From contig DASZPH010000057.1 in the NCBI GenBank assembly GCA_035550375.1, positions 181,096 through 245,095 of the forward strand: 64,000 bases of DNA, read 5' to 3'. This document shows positions 9,345-17,046 of the stretch, piece after piece (the stretch's first letter is position 1; each line of letters begins with the position of its first letter). Source of the DNA: DASSFG01 sp035550375. Lineage in GTDB: Bacteria > Planctomycetota > Planctomycetia > Pirellulales > JAICIG01. The position numbers and the translations under genes are program-made. The notes beneath the pieces were generated by a model that did no database searches, was not told the DNA's origin, and saw only the letters and a program-made list of their open reading frames with translations.

Positions 9345-10516
9345 TTTTGGTTGCGGTGGTGGCTCGGGTTTGGTGCGGGCAATCCGTTTCGCCGCCCTAC
9401 GCCTGCTACGCCGACTGAACGCACTCTTGCGCGGGCCGCTTGAAGCCATGATTGCCGGCGAACCCGTCGAAGCGATGATGAACACATCCGCCCCGTGCTG
9501 GCGATCATCGCCCGCGCGTCGCAGACGACGACGATGATGTTGATGAGCGGCTCACGGGCTTGTCGGCATACCATCAGACCCGTCCCGTTTTCCCATCTCG
9601 ACCGCCGGCTTTCGTAACAATATGGACGGGCACGGGCCGCCGCACGATCTTCTTCTGACACCGCGCGCCGAGGCACGTGCGTCGCTGCTCAAGAACAACG
9701 CCTAGCGCGCTCGCGCAGTCGCTGATAGCTTGCAGGAGGTGAACCGCTCTATGTCATTCAGCGCGACGCGTGTCGCCGGCGCGCCTTTCACGCCGGAAGC
9801 ATTCGCGCTGCGCACCGACGCAGCCATCGACAAACCAGCGCGTCGACGGCCCCGCGCCGCGCATCCGGAACGCCTCGCGCGCCTGGGGTGCCCGCCGACC
9901 CGTGTCGTAAACTCTAGTCCGCCATACGGCAGTGCCATTCGTGTCAGGATCCGAATCGGGCCTTGGCCCCTCATCCTTCCTACTTGCTACTCTCTCGTCT
10001 CGACTTTCTCTTTCTCCGGCCTTCAGCCGAAACGATCGGCGCGACAGGCCGGCAGCGGGCAAGCGAGTCGAAGCGATCTCGTGACCTCTGGTGAACACAC
10101 CTAATTGGAGGTCAAGTCCCCGCGCTGACCCTGGAAGTCCCACTCCACCGGTCAGCGCCTGCGTTGCACGGCGCGAACGAGGGCAATTACGCTTATGAAG
10201 GCGGTCCAATCGGAACCTGGCCGGCCGACAGAACTTCCCCCGAAGAGTCATAAAACTAAGCGCCGCGCGCCGCGACGCCGAATAAGGATGATAGCCAGAG
10301 CCGGGGCGCGAGTCGGTACACAAGCTGATTTGCCGACGCCAACTGCACGCCCCGAGACCGCGCGAGGTTGCTCTCTGCCGGACAGCCCGCGTGCTGTCGC
10401 GCCGTTTTTGTTCAAGAACGGAGGCCCGCCTTCCGCCGAAAGGGCCTTCCTCCAGTAAGCGACCTCCGTCACATCTGTGAACATCCCACGTCCGTAGCCG
10501 AGCGGAGAGTGTCGTC
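9345..10516. other. 1.17 kb region without a convincing gene
   Basis: The open frames here have skewed, Arg-rich translations with no recognisable motif and no good ribosome binding site, so I call none. It contains a perfect 9 bp inverted repeat (GCGCTGACC at 10122-10130 and GGTCAGCGC at 10150-10158) with a 19 nt loop. A second, less perfect GGAGGCCC / GGGCCTTCC pairing lies at about 10424-10455, in the leader of the large secreted protein. Confidence 0.6.
10122..10158. repeat. Perfect 9 bp inverted repeat (hairpin or operator)
   Basis: GCGCTGACC (10122-10130) is the exact reverse complement of GGTCAGCGC (10150-10158), separated by 19 nt. It is not followed by a T-run, so it is not a clear terminator. 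It lies about 360 bp upstream of the 10517 gene. Confidence 0.5.
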
Positions 10517-13204
10517 ATGCCGGAACCGTTCTCCATTTCGTTGCCCCGACGCGACTCGAAACGCAATCGCCGCAACTCCCAAAGCCGCAGCCGAACCTTC
10601 GGCGTCGAACGACTAGAATGCCGTCGCGTGTTGACGGCGCCCGCCGTCACGGACGTGACGCCCTTCGGCCTGGCGGGAGCCACGGTCACGGTCGACGGAT
10701 CGGGATTCACCGGCGCCACCACCGTCGATTTCGTCAACTCATCCAACGCCTCGACGGCGGGGACGAATCTGAATGTGATCAACGGCAACGAGTTGACAAT
10801 CACCGTTCCATCGCTGGCCCTGGGCACTTACGACGTTACGGTCACCACCCCCGGCGGCACCTCGGCCAGAACATCCACCGACCTCTACGCCGAAGTGTCT
10901 CCGGCTGTGGTCGCTGCCACGAAGTTCACCAACACGGGCACCCCGGTCGTCTCCACGGTCTCCACGCTGAACGTCGTGTCGACGGCCGACTTCACACCCA
11001 CCGGCGATCTCTTCGTCGAGACCACGAACGGCGTCGCGACGATGCACTACACGGGCGTCACTGCCACCTCGTTCACCGGCGTCTCGGTCGTCAGCGGCGA
11101 TCCGTTCAATGTCGGCGCCTCCGATACTACGGGGTTGCTGAATACGACGTATCCTGCCGTATTCCAAGCCACGCACCAGACCTTCGAGTACACGATCCAG
11201 AACCAGACCGGCCTGCCCGCGGGTTCCCAGAACAACGTCACCTTCGCCGCTTATTGGTCGAGCGTGGGCGACGGGAGCACTACCGCACCCACGTTCTATT
11301 ACCTGAACTCGCCGAATGCCAACGGCAGCGGCGGCACGTTCTCGCTGGCGTCCAACCTGACCGTGGGAAGCTCGCTCCCCACTTACACGGTGGCGAATTC
11401 GGGCGGATCGACAACGATCGACTTGCCTTACATGCCGCTCAACTCGCTGAGGTTCGTGTTCGGGGTCGGAACGACCCCGCCGGTCACGGTCACGCAAAAC
11501 AGCTCAAACGACGTGACGATCACTGCGCCGAGCCCCGTGACCACCAACGCCTATTATGACTTTGTCGAAGAAACGGTCGACGCCAGCGGCGCCGACAACA
11601 GTGTGCCCAACGCGGCGCGATTCCTGCCGACCGTGAATATCAATACCTCGCAGGTCGATCAATTCGGCTTGCCGATCACGCTCACCGGCATGAACAACGA
11701 CAACGGCACGAATCAGTTGACCTCCGTGGGCGTGACGCTTTCTCCCAATGTGTCGCGGAGCGCGATCTTCGCCGATTACAGCTCGCTGCACCCGGCGGGC
11801 AGCGATCCTTACGCCGGTCTGGTTATCGCCTCGGGCGATCCCACTCAGCCCTATCGCATCGAAAACCCAGGCAAGGTGTCGATCACGACGGCCATGCCGT
11901 TGGGCTATGTGTTCGACAACCCGATCGATCAGTTGTTCGAGACAGGTTCGAGCACCCTGAGCCTGACCTCGGGCGGGAACACCTATACCGGCACCCGTAC
12001 GACGGTCAGTGCCATGGGCAGCGACAACGCCATGCACAGCTACGACGTGCTGAACTTCACCGGCCCGGGTCTCGGTGTCAATGGAATCAATGTCTTCGAG
12101 CCGTTCTTCTCCACCAACGCGCCGACGGGTTCTCCTCTGCCGGCCACCGCGGCGTTATACCAGGGCAAACCGCCGGCTCCCCACTGGCTCGCTTCGTCGA
12201 GCGAGACGGCCGGGCAGATGGTGTTCGGCAACGACGGTGTGTTCGCGGATGCAGGTTTGCAGTCCGGCTTGACCTCGACGGAGCAGACCGTTCTGGGCGA
12301 CCTGGAAAACCAGATCGTAGCCGCTCTGAATCGAGGCGTGGCGAATCTCTATTCCACCACCGCAGCGTGGCAGAACTCCGCCAACTTCTATCCCACCGGC
12401 CAGGTCGCCAACGAATATGCGGCCTTCCTGCACCAGCAGTCGATCAGCGGCACGCCGATCTTCATCGACGGCAAGGCCTATGCCATCGCCTACGACGACC
12501 AGGGTGGCGACAATCCGTCCCTCGTGCTGCTCAACCAGGACGGTATCACAACGACGCTGGGTCCCTGGACCTCCAGCTCACCGAACCCCAACGCGGCTTT
12601 CATCTCGGCGGTCTACCAGGACGTGCTCCACCGGAGCGCCGCAACACAGGAGCTCGATTACTGGCTCGGTCAGCTCACCAACGGCGAAACCCGCGTGCAG
12701 GTGAGCCAGGACATCGACACCAGCGTCGAAGCGCACACCGACATCATCGAAGGCTTTTATACGAGCCTCCTGAATCGGTCGGCCGACCCACAGGGGCTGA
12801 GCTACTTCTTGAATCTGTTCGCCAACGGCTGGACGCAGATACAGATCAAGTCGTTGTTCTACGGATCGGACGAATACTTCCAGGTGCGCGGCGGTGGAAC
12901 CGACGCCGGATTCTTGGACGCCCTCTATCACGACGAATTCAACCGCGCCCCGGACAGCGGCGGAGAGGCCTACTTCACCCAGCTTCTGGCGAGCGGCCAG
13001 TCGCGGTCCGACGTCGCCGGCCTGATCTTGAACAGCCAGGAAGACTACCAGACGCAGGTGAACAGCTACTACCTGGCCTATCTATCTCGCCCCGCCGATG
13101 CCAACGGCTTGGCCTATTGGGTCAGCGTGCTTGCGGCAGATCCTCGCGACAGCCTGGTGCAATCCGGTATCTTGGGCTCGGACGAGTATTACGCCCAGGC
13201 GTAA
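10517..13204 (+). CDS. Large exported protein: IPT/TIG domain, GH64-like glucanase region, DUF4214 repeats
   Basis: The product has 895 residues and GGAGAG lies upstream of the ATG. An Arg-rich N-terminus is followed by VERLECRRVLTA (about 30-41), the motif at the start of giant planctomycete extracellular proteins. Residues about 42-125 read as an IPT/TIG immunoglobulin-like domain. Residues about 210-690 resemble the GH64 beta-1,3-glucanase family as I remember it: YYDFVEE (Glu near 351), VDQFGLPITL (Asp near 382), an ALNRGVANLY segment and, near 635-675, EYAAFLHQQS followed by GKAYAIAYDDQGGDNPSL. The last about 200 residues hold DUF4214 repeats (DVLHRSA, SLLNRSADPQGL, EFNRAPDSGGEAY, YLSRPADANGLAYW), often at the C-terminus of surface proteins. 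Activity on glucans is inferred. It is monocistronic as far as can be seen. Confidence 0.85.
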   Translation: MPEPFSISLPRRDSKRNRRNSQSRSRTFGVERLECRRVLTAPAVTDVTPFGLAGATVTVDGSGFTGATTVDFVNSSNASTAGTNLNVINGNELTITVPSLALGTYDVTVTTPGGTSARTSTDLYAEVSPAVVAATKFTNTGTPVVSTVSTLNVVSTADFTPTGDLFVETTNGVATMHYTGVTATSFTGVSVVSGDPFNVGASDTTGLLNTTYPAVFQATHQTFEYTIQNQTGLPAGSQNNVTFAAYWSSVGDGSTTAPTFYYLNSPNANGSGGTFSLASNLTVGSSLPTYTVANSGGSTTIDLPYMPLNSLRFVFGVGTTPPVTVTQNSSNDVTITAPSPVTTNAYYDFVEETVDASGADNSVPNAARFLPTVNINTSQVDQFGLPITLTGMNNDNGTNQLTSVGVTLSPNVSRSAIFADYSSLHPAGSDPYAGLVIASGDPTQPYRIENPGKVSITTAMPLGYVFDNPIDQLFETGSSTLSLTSGGNTYTGTRTTVSAMGSDNAMHSYDVLNFTGPGLGVNGINVFEPFFSTNAPTGSPLPATAALYQGKPPAPHWLASSSETAGQMVFGNDGVFADAGLQSGLTSTEQTVLGDLENQIVAALNRGVANLYSTTAAWQNSANFYPTGQVANEYAAFLHQQSISGTPIFIDGKAYAIAYDDQGGDNPSLVLLNQDGITTTLGPWTSSSPNPNAAFISAVYQDVLHRSAATQELDYWLGQLTNGETRVQVSQDIDTSVEAHTDIIEGFYTSLLNRSADPQGLSYFLNLFANGWTQIQIKSLFYGSDEYFQVRGGGTDAGFLDALYHDEFNRAPDSGGEAYFTQLLASGQSRSDVAGLILNSQEDYQTQVNSYYLAYLSRPADANGLAYWVSVLAADPRDSLVQSGILGSDEYYAQA

Positions 13205-13597
13205 GTGGTTCGCTCGGCCGCCTGATACGCCGGGTTCCATCGCTCAGAGGGGGCGGAAAAAAAGGGGGCCGTTGTTGGGCCGAGATGCGGGCCGGGGGCG
13301 GTTGCGCACCGTAATGGATGGCTGCGGCAATCTCGACCAGCCGGCAGTCCGCCTTGCCCCGCCTCGACCATCGCCACGCTGCGTGGGATGCGCCGACACG
13401 ACCTCGCAGCTTTCGCCGAACCTTCCACTTCTGCCCAACCCAGCGACACGGCCACATCGCCGCCTGACCGCCGGCACACCGGCCAGCCGGTACACTGATC
13501 GGAGAAGTCATACGGCAAGTATGGTGTAACGCCGTCCGGTAGGTGATTTATCGCTGAGAGCCATCGTACTGGTCCGCTCACTCGTTTGCACCGCGAT
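13205..13597. other. Intergenic region, no gene called
   Basis: This 393 bp stretch lies between the convergent ends of the large secreted protein gene and the carbonic-anhydrase-like gene. Short frames on both strands are Arg/Pro-rich and lack motifs. A GGGGGCGG followed by a run of seven A residues is at about 13250-13264. No clear terminator hairpin was found. Confidence 0.5.
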
Positions 13598-14194
13598 CTA
13601 GGCAGGAATGTCCCGCACTAGCTCGGTCAACTTGCCGGAATTGATCTCGTAGAAGAAGCCGAAGAGCTTGACGTGCTTCGGCACTGCCGGGCTGGCGCGA
13701 AGCAGCTCGACATCATGTTTGATCGATTCCTCGAAATGCGAAATCGCGAGGCTGTCGTGATCGAACATCGTCGAGATGTCGGCGCGATGGTGATTTTGGA
13801 ACTCGTCGATGAGGATCTCCGGCGTGAGGGCCGTCGCGCCACAGAACGAGTGGTGTACCACAGCGACGTTCTGAACCTTGAAGAGATAATCCATTGTCGC
13901 TACCGATTGCAGAGCCGAAAGGGCACGGCCTCCTGCGTTGGACACGGCAAACAATGTCCGCGTATTGCCGATCCGGTTGCCGGCTTCGTCGAGAATGTTC
14001 TCGCCTGGGTACACCTCATCCCCGAAATAATCGGCGACCGCCTGCGGGATTTCGGACGCCCTAGGGTCAAAGCAGTGGATCACGATGGTCTTCATCGGGA
14101 TGAACTTGCTGAATCCCTGGAAATCAGATCGATCGAACCAAGACTGATCGAACCAGGGTTGTGTCCTGAATTCGAATTGGCTGTAGTTTGTCAT
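13598..14194 (-). CDS. Beta-carbonic-anhydrase-like protein
   Basis: The product has 198 residues from an ATG preceded by GAGGAG at good spacing. It carries the beta-carbonic anhydrase metal and catalytic pattern in a divergent form: Cys41-x-Asp43-x-Arg45 (HCFDPRA), a SNAGGRA segment in place of the usual RNAG, and His115-x-x-Cys118 in HHSFCGA. The zinc ligands would be Cys41, His115 and Cys118, with the Asp43/Arg45 dyad intact. The unusual flanking residues place it outside classical CynT/Can types, so the substrate could be CO2 or a related small molecule such as COS or CS2. It is the last of three minus-strand genes with an HD hydrolase and a GlxA-type regulator, which differ in character from the surrounding planctomycete genes. 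Confidence 0.8.
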   Translation of the reverse strand: MTNYSQFEFRTQPWFDQSWFDRSDFQGFSKFIPMKTIVIHCFDPRASEIPQAVADYFGDEVYPGENILDEAGNRIGNTRTLFAVSNAGGRALSALQSVATMDYLFKVQNVAVVHHSFCGATALTPEILIDEFQNHHRADISTMFDHDSLAISHFEESIKHDVELLRASPAVPKHVKLFGFFYEINSGKLTELVRDIPA

Positions 14195-14519
14195 TTTTTC
14201 TCCTCATCTCGGCGCTTCACCGGGCCAAGTCCGCGTGGCCTGATGCTGCCGTGATTACCGATCATAGGTTCTTCGAGCGGCGGCGGAAATGACAATATGC
14301 CCTCGCTTTATGCCAAGTGGTCGACCCCTGAAGGCGCTGGGCAGCAGATCACGTCGCTGCGTTCAATTGCGTAGAGACTCACATGCTCGGCGACTTGCCA
14401 ATCTCAGGGACGCGAGAAGACGTGCCGGGACCGGCGAAGTCTAACTGCGTGACGATCTCATTGACCGAGGTAAGAATCGCGAGAGGTCAGGCATTACCAT
14501 TTGCCGGCAGAGCGTCCAC
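14195..14519. other. Intergenic region between the HD-hydrolase and carbonic-anhydrase-like genes
   Basis: A 325 bp gap between two co-directional minus-strand genes. I see no coding frame with recognisable features. The only clear signal is the Shine-Dalgarno of the downstream gene near 14200-14206 on the minus strand. The gap is long for an operon, so a separate promoter for the downstream gene is possible. Confidence 0.5.
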
Positions 14520-15143
14520 TCACTCGTCGAACGGTGCCGAGTCCAGCACGACCGGCGCGTCCGTAATTGTGAGCGGCGACCGATTGTGTGCAATGCGCGA
14601 GCAGATGTGGAACCAGTGCGGGTACGGCTGCTTGCAGTCGACCTCATGGTTGAGCATTTCATTAAAAGCGCGCTTGAAGTTCAGCCGCGGATACCGTCGA
14701 ACTACTTCGGCGACGTCCGCGGGGTCCAGTTGCGCCCCAGCCGCGCCTGAGACGTCATAAGCGAGGCCAAGCTGCACCAAGCGGCTGGTATCACCCCTGA
14801 ATTGGTTCATGTCCCAAGTGTGCAGCGCAATATTGTCCCAGACTCTCTGAGCTCGATCCTCCGGCACTCCCCGCTCGACGAGGAATGTCCGCGCCGCGTC
14901 CGCGCCTTCAATCTCGAAACGGCGCGGGCCGGGGGCATGGTCGGTAAGGCCAAGATCGTGGAGCACGGCGGAAAGAAACATCAGTTCGCCATCGACTTTC
15001 TTGCCTTCCTGCTGCGCAAAGAGTTCGCCGAACCAGTAGCACCGCATCACGTGGTTGAAGAGCATGTCATTGGACACGGAGCGGGCGAGTTCCTCGGCCT
15101 GGCAGACGATGCTGCTGTCCGGAACCTTGATATCTGCGATCAT
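14520..15143 (-). CDS. HD-domain hydrolase, possibly cyanamide-hydratase-like
   Basis: The product has 207 residues. The HD metal-binding pattern is visible as His31 (FNHVMRCY), His62-Asp63 (AVLHDLGL) and a later His107 (ALHTWDM). The spacing and the segment VDGELMFLSAVLHDLGL recall the HD subfamily that includes fungal cyanamide hydratase and many unassigned bacterial hydrolases; this comparison is from memory. It lacks the extra motifs of HD-GYP cyclic-di-GMP phosphodiesterases and is too short for a GTPase-like dNTPase. It lies 151 bp downstream of the GlxA-like regulator gene, on the same strand. Confidence 0.75.
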   Translation of the reverse strand: MIADIKVPDSSIVCQAEELARSVSNDMLFNHVMRCYWFGELFAQQEGKKVDGELMFLSAVLHDLGLTDHAPGPRRFEIEGADAARTFLVERGVPEDRAQRVWDNIALHTWDMNQFRGDTSRLVQLGLAYDVSGAAGAQLDPADVAEVVRRYPRLNFKRAFNEMLNHEVDCKQPYPHWFHICSRIAHNRSPLTITDAPVVLDSAPFDE

Positions 15144-15294
15144 GAGAATGTCTCACAAAAGATGTTCATCCCATCGTTCAGGCCCAGGATAGGAATTGCG
15201 AGCCGTTGGCGTCAATGACAGTCACACCTCGTATTCTGCCAAGGTAACTGCGGCTGCTTGCCTGCGACGCCGAACGACGGTGCCGCCGTTAGCG

Positions 15295-16290
15295 CTAGGA
15301 GCGACCGAACCGGCTTCGATAGTCTTGCGGAGAAACGCCATACGCTTTCAGAAAGGCGCGGCGCATTCGTTCATCATCGCCAAAGCCGATCCGACGCGCG
15401 ATAGATTTAATCGGATCTGTCGTCGATTCGAGAAGATTGATGGCAGCTTCGATGCGAATTTTCTCGACGGCCCGTGCTGGGTTTTCGCCAGTCTCACGAG
15501 GATAAACGCGAGCGAAGTTGCGGGGGCTCATCGCCGCCACACGGGCCAGCGCCGGAACGGACAGGTCTCCATCGAGATTTTTACGAATCCAGTCATGAAG
15601 CTCGTCAAAACGGCCACGCGCATCGTGTGACTGCCGTCGCAGTTCGACGCTGAACTGCGACTGGCCACCAGGTCGCTTCAAAAAGAGGACCAAGCCTCGC
15701 GCTACTTTGAGTGCTGACACGCGGTCCAAGTCCTCCTCAATCATGGACAACGCCATGTCGATCCCAGCGGAAACACCTGCTGATGTCCAGATGCGGCCCG
15801 ATGTGACATAAATTGCGTCGGGCTTGACGATAACTTTCGGGTAATCGCGCTCTAAACGACCACAGGCAGACCAGTGGGTCGTCGCTTCACGACCGTTTAG
15901 AACGCCAAGCTCTGCGAGAATTAATGCTCCCGTGCAAATGGAGCCGAGCCGACGCGGCCGAGCAACATACTTAGCCAAGCAGGACTGCAACGACGCCGTC
16001 GTCCCGGGGACAACTGTCAGGTCGCCGCCAGAAACCAGCAGGGTGTCAATCGAGGCACGCATAAGCTCGCCTAGCCGTCTGGTCTGCAGAGCTACCCTGG
16101 TATCGGTGGCGACAGGACCACCAAGTTCGGACGCCAGCGTGATGTGATAAGCAGGCCGACCGTCCTCGAAGCGGGCGTCGCTAAAGGCCTGCAGCGGCCC
16201 GGTTATGTCGAGAAGCTTGGCTCCCCGGTAGGCGACGATCACTACCTCGCGGGGCAGGCGCCGATTAGTTGTGGCAGATTTTGAGGTCAT
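15295..16290 (-). CDS. GlxA-family transcriptional regulator (DJ-1/PfpI domain plus AraC HTH)
   Basis: The product has 331 residues. Residues about 15-190 form a DJ-1/PfpI-like domain with the nucleophile-elbow cysteine at SICTGALIL (Cys119) and the ATTHW segment. Residues about 225-331 form an AraC-type double helix-turn-helix (LARVAAMSPRNFARVYPRE, then IARRIGFGDDERMRRAFLKAYG). This two-domain layout defines the GlxA family, which usually senses small nitrogen- or carbon-containing metabolites and controls adjacent genes. The two downstream genes on the same strand, an HD hydrolase and a carbonic-anhydrase-like protein, are the natural targets. The three-gene set resembles proteobacterial cargo more than the surrounding planctomycete genes. 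Confidence 0.9.
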   Translation of the reverse strand: MTSKSATTNRRLPREVVIVAYRGAKLLDITGPLQAFSDARFEDGRPAYHITLASELGGPVATDTRVALQTRRLGELMRASIDTLLVSGGDLTVVPGTTASLQSCLAKYVARPRRLGSICTGALILAELGVLNGREATTHWSACGRLERDYPKVIVKPDAIYVTSGRIWTSAGVSAGIDMALSMIEEDLDRVSALKVARGLVLFLKRPGGQSQFSVELRRQSHDARGRFDELHDWIRKNLDGDLSVPALARVAAMSPRNFARVYPRETGENPARAVEKIRIEAAINLLESTTDPIKSIARRIGFGDDERMRRAFLKAYGVSPQDYRSRFGRS

Positions 16291-16329
16291 AGTGCATTTT
16301 GTGCAATCGCTCGCGGCGCTTCAAGCGCC

Positions 16330-16600
16330 AACCGTGACCGCCAGCTATCAGCGGTCCAAGTCCGTTGCACCTGTCGGACGGTGACGTTCTGTTTGTTGAG
16401 CGTGAAGTGCGACATGACCAGCACGAGTACGCCGCCTGACTTGAGCGAGTCCACTGGCTTGGCGAATCAATAGTCGTGCGAGGAAAGGCGTTGGCCGGGC
16501 AGTCGAGCTTGAGGTCGGCGAACGGGGCGTTGCCGATCAGCGCGAGATGCGGTTCGTTGCAGACGAACCATCTCGGCCACGATTAGTTGCACCTGGGGCA
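16330..16600 (-). pseudogene. Remnant of an N6-adenine DNA methylase/helicase-type protein
   Basis: Reading the minus strand across two frames recovers consecutive pieces of a familiar mobile-element protein. Around 16499-16540 one frame gives IGNAPFADLKLD, matching the methylase NPPF motif with Pro changed to Ala. A frameshift near 16500 leads into LSSHDY, an in-frame TGA at 16467-16469 where the family normally has Phe, then FAKPVDSLKSGGVLVLV and SHFTLNKQN down to about 16375. The order and spacing (NPPF, HDYFF, GG-L, SH-TL-KQN) are those of the large methylase-helicase proteins carried by integrative elements and phages. Two lesions mean it is not functional. Its extent toward higher coordinates is uncertain. 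Confidence 0.7.
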
Positions 16601-17010
16601 GCATGACCTGAATCGCCGCCTCGTCAAGGCCGAACCGGCTCCGTTTCGCGTGTCGCGGCCGGTTTTTGCAACTCCTGGACCGCGCAGAGACCTTGCCCCG
16701 ACCGGCAGCAGCTCTTAATCCGTCGCCCATCGAAACATGCGGCAGATCCCGCCGGCATTCGTATTGATGGTGCTCGCGTTGGTCTGACCGTCCCGGCGAC
16801 TCTGCCGGGCATTGAGTGAACGTGACCCAAGACGTCCGTCGCCAATAGATCAGGAACTGGCCGTCTATTTCGAACTCGAAATGCCGATCGTTTCCAGAGC
16901 CGTTCTACGACAAGACGTGATTGCTAAACAACATTGAGGCGGTCAAGTAACGGTGCCAACGTTACGCCTCATCACCGCCACCGCAACATGAATGCAGTGC
17001 CCCTGCAACG

Positions 17011-17035
17011 TAGTCGGGGCGACGGGATTTGAACC
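17011..17035 (-). other. 3'-end fragment of a tRNA gene (tRNA-Pro-like), candidate attachment site
   Basis: The minus strand contains GGTTCAAATCCC directly followed by GTCGCCCCGACTA. These are the T-loop, the 3' half of the T-stem and the acceptor 3' strand plus discriminator of a tRNA, best fitting tRNA-Pro (acceptor CGGGGCG). The 5' side does not pair, and there is no D-arm or anticodon arm, so only the 3' end is present. Such fragments are the usual footprint left where an element integrates into a tRNA 3' end. The intact partner tRNA is not in the window. Confidence 0.55.
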
Positions 17036-17046
17036 TTAGATGCGCC

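Larger units (their letters stand above)
16291..17046. other. Gene-poor region with remnants of an integrated element
   Basis: About 750 bp without an intact gene. It contains a disrupted DNA-methylase/helicase remnant (about 16330-16600, minus) and a tRNA-Pro 3'-end fragment (17011-17035, minus), listed separately. The rest (about 16600-17000) has short frames in several phases with no recognisable motif and may be more of the same decayed gene. Confidence 0.6.

Noticed and set aside
9754..10827. 357-residue minus-strand frame before the large secreted protein
   Set aside because: It overlaps the start of a convincing gene and has no recognisable motif and shadow-like composition.
13189..13581. 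Possible transposase remnant after the secreted protein gene
   Set aside because: Only short Arg-rich frames, with no DDE, HUH or zinc motif that could be followed.
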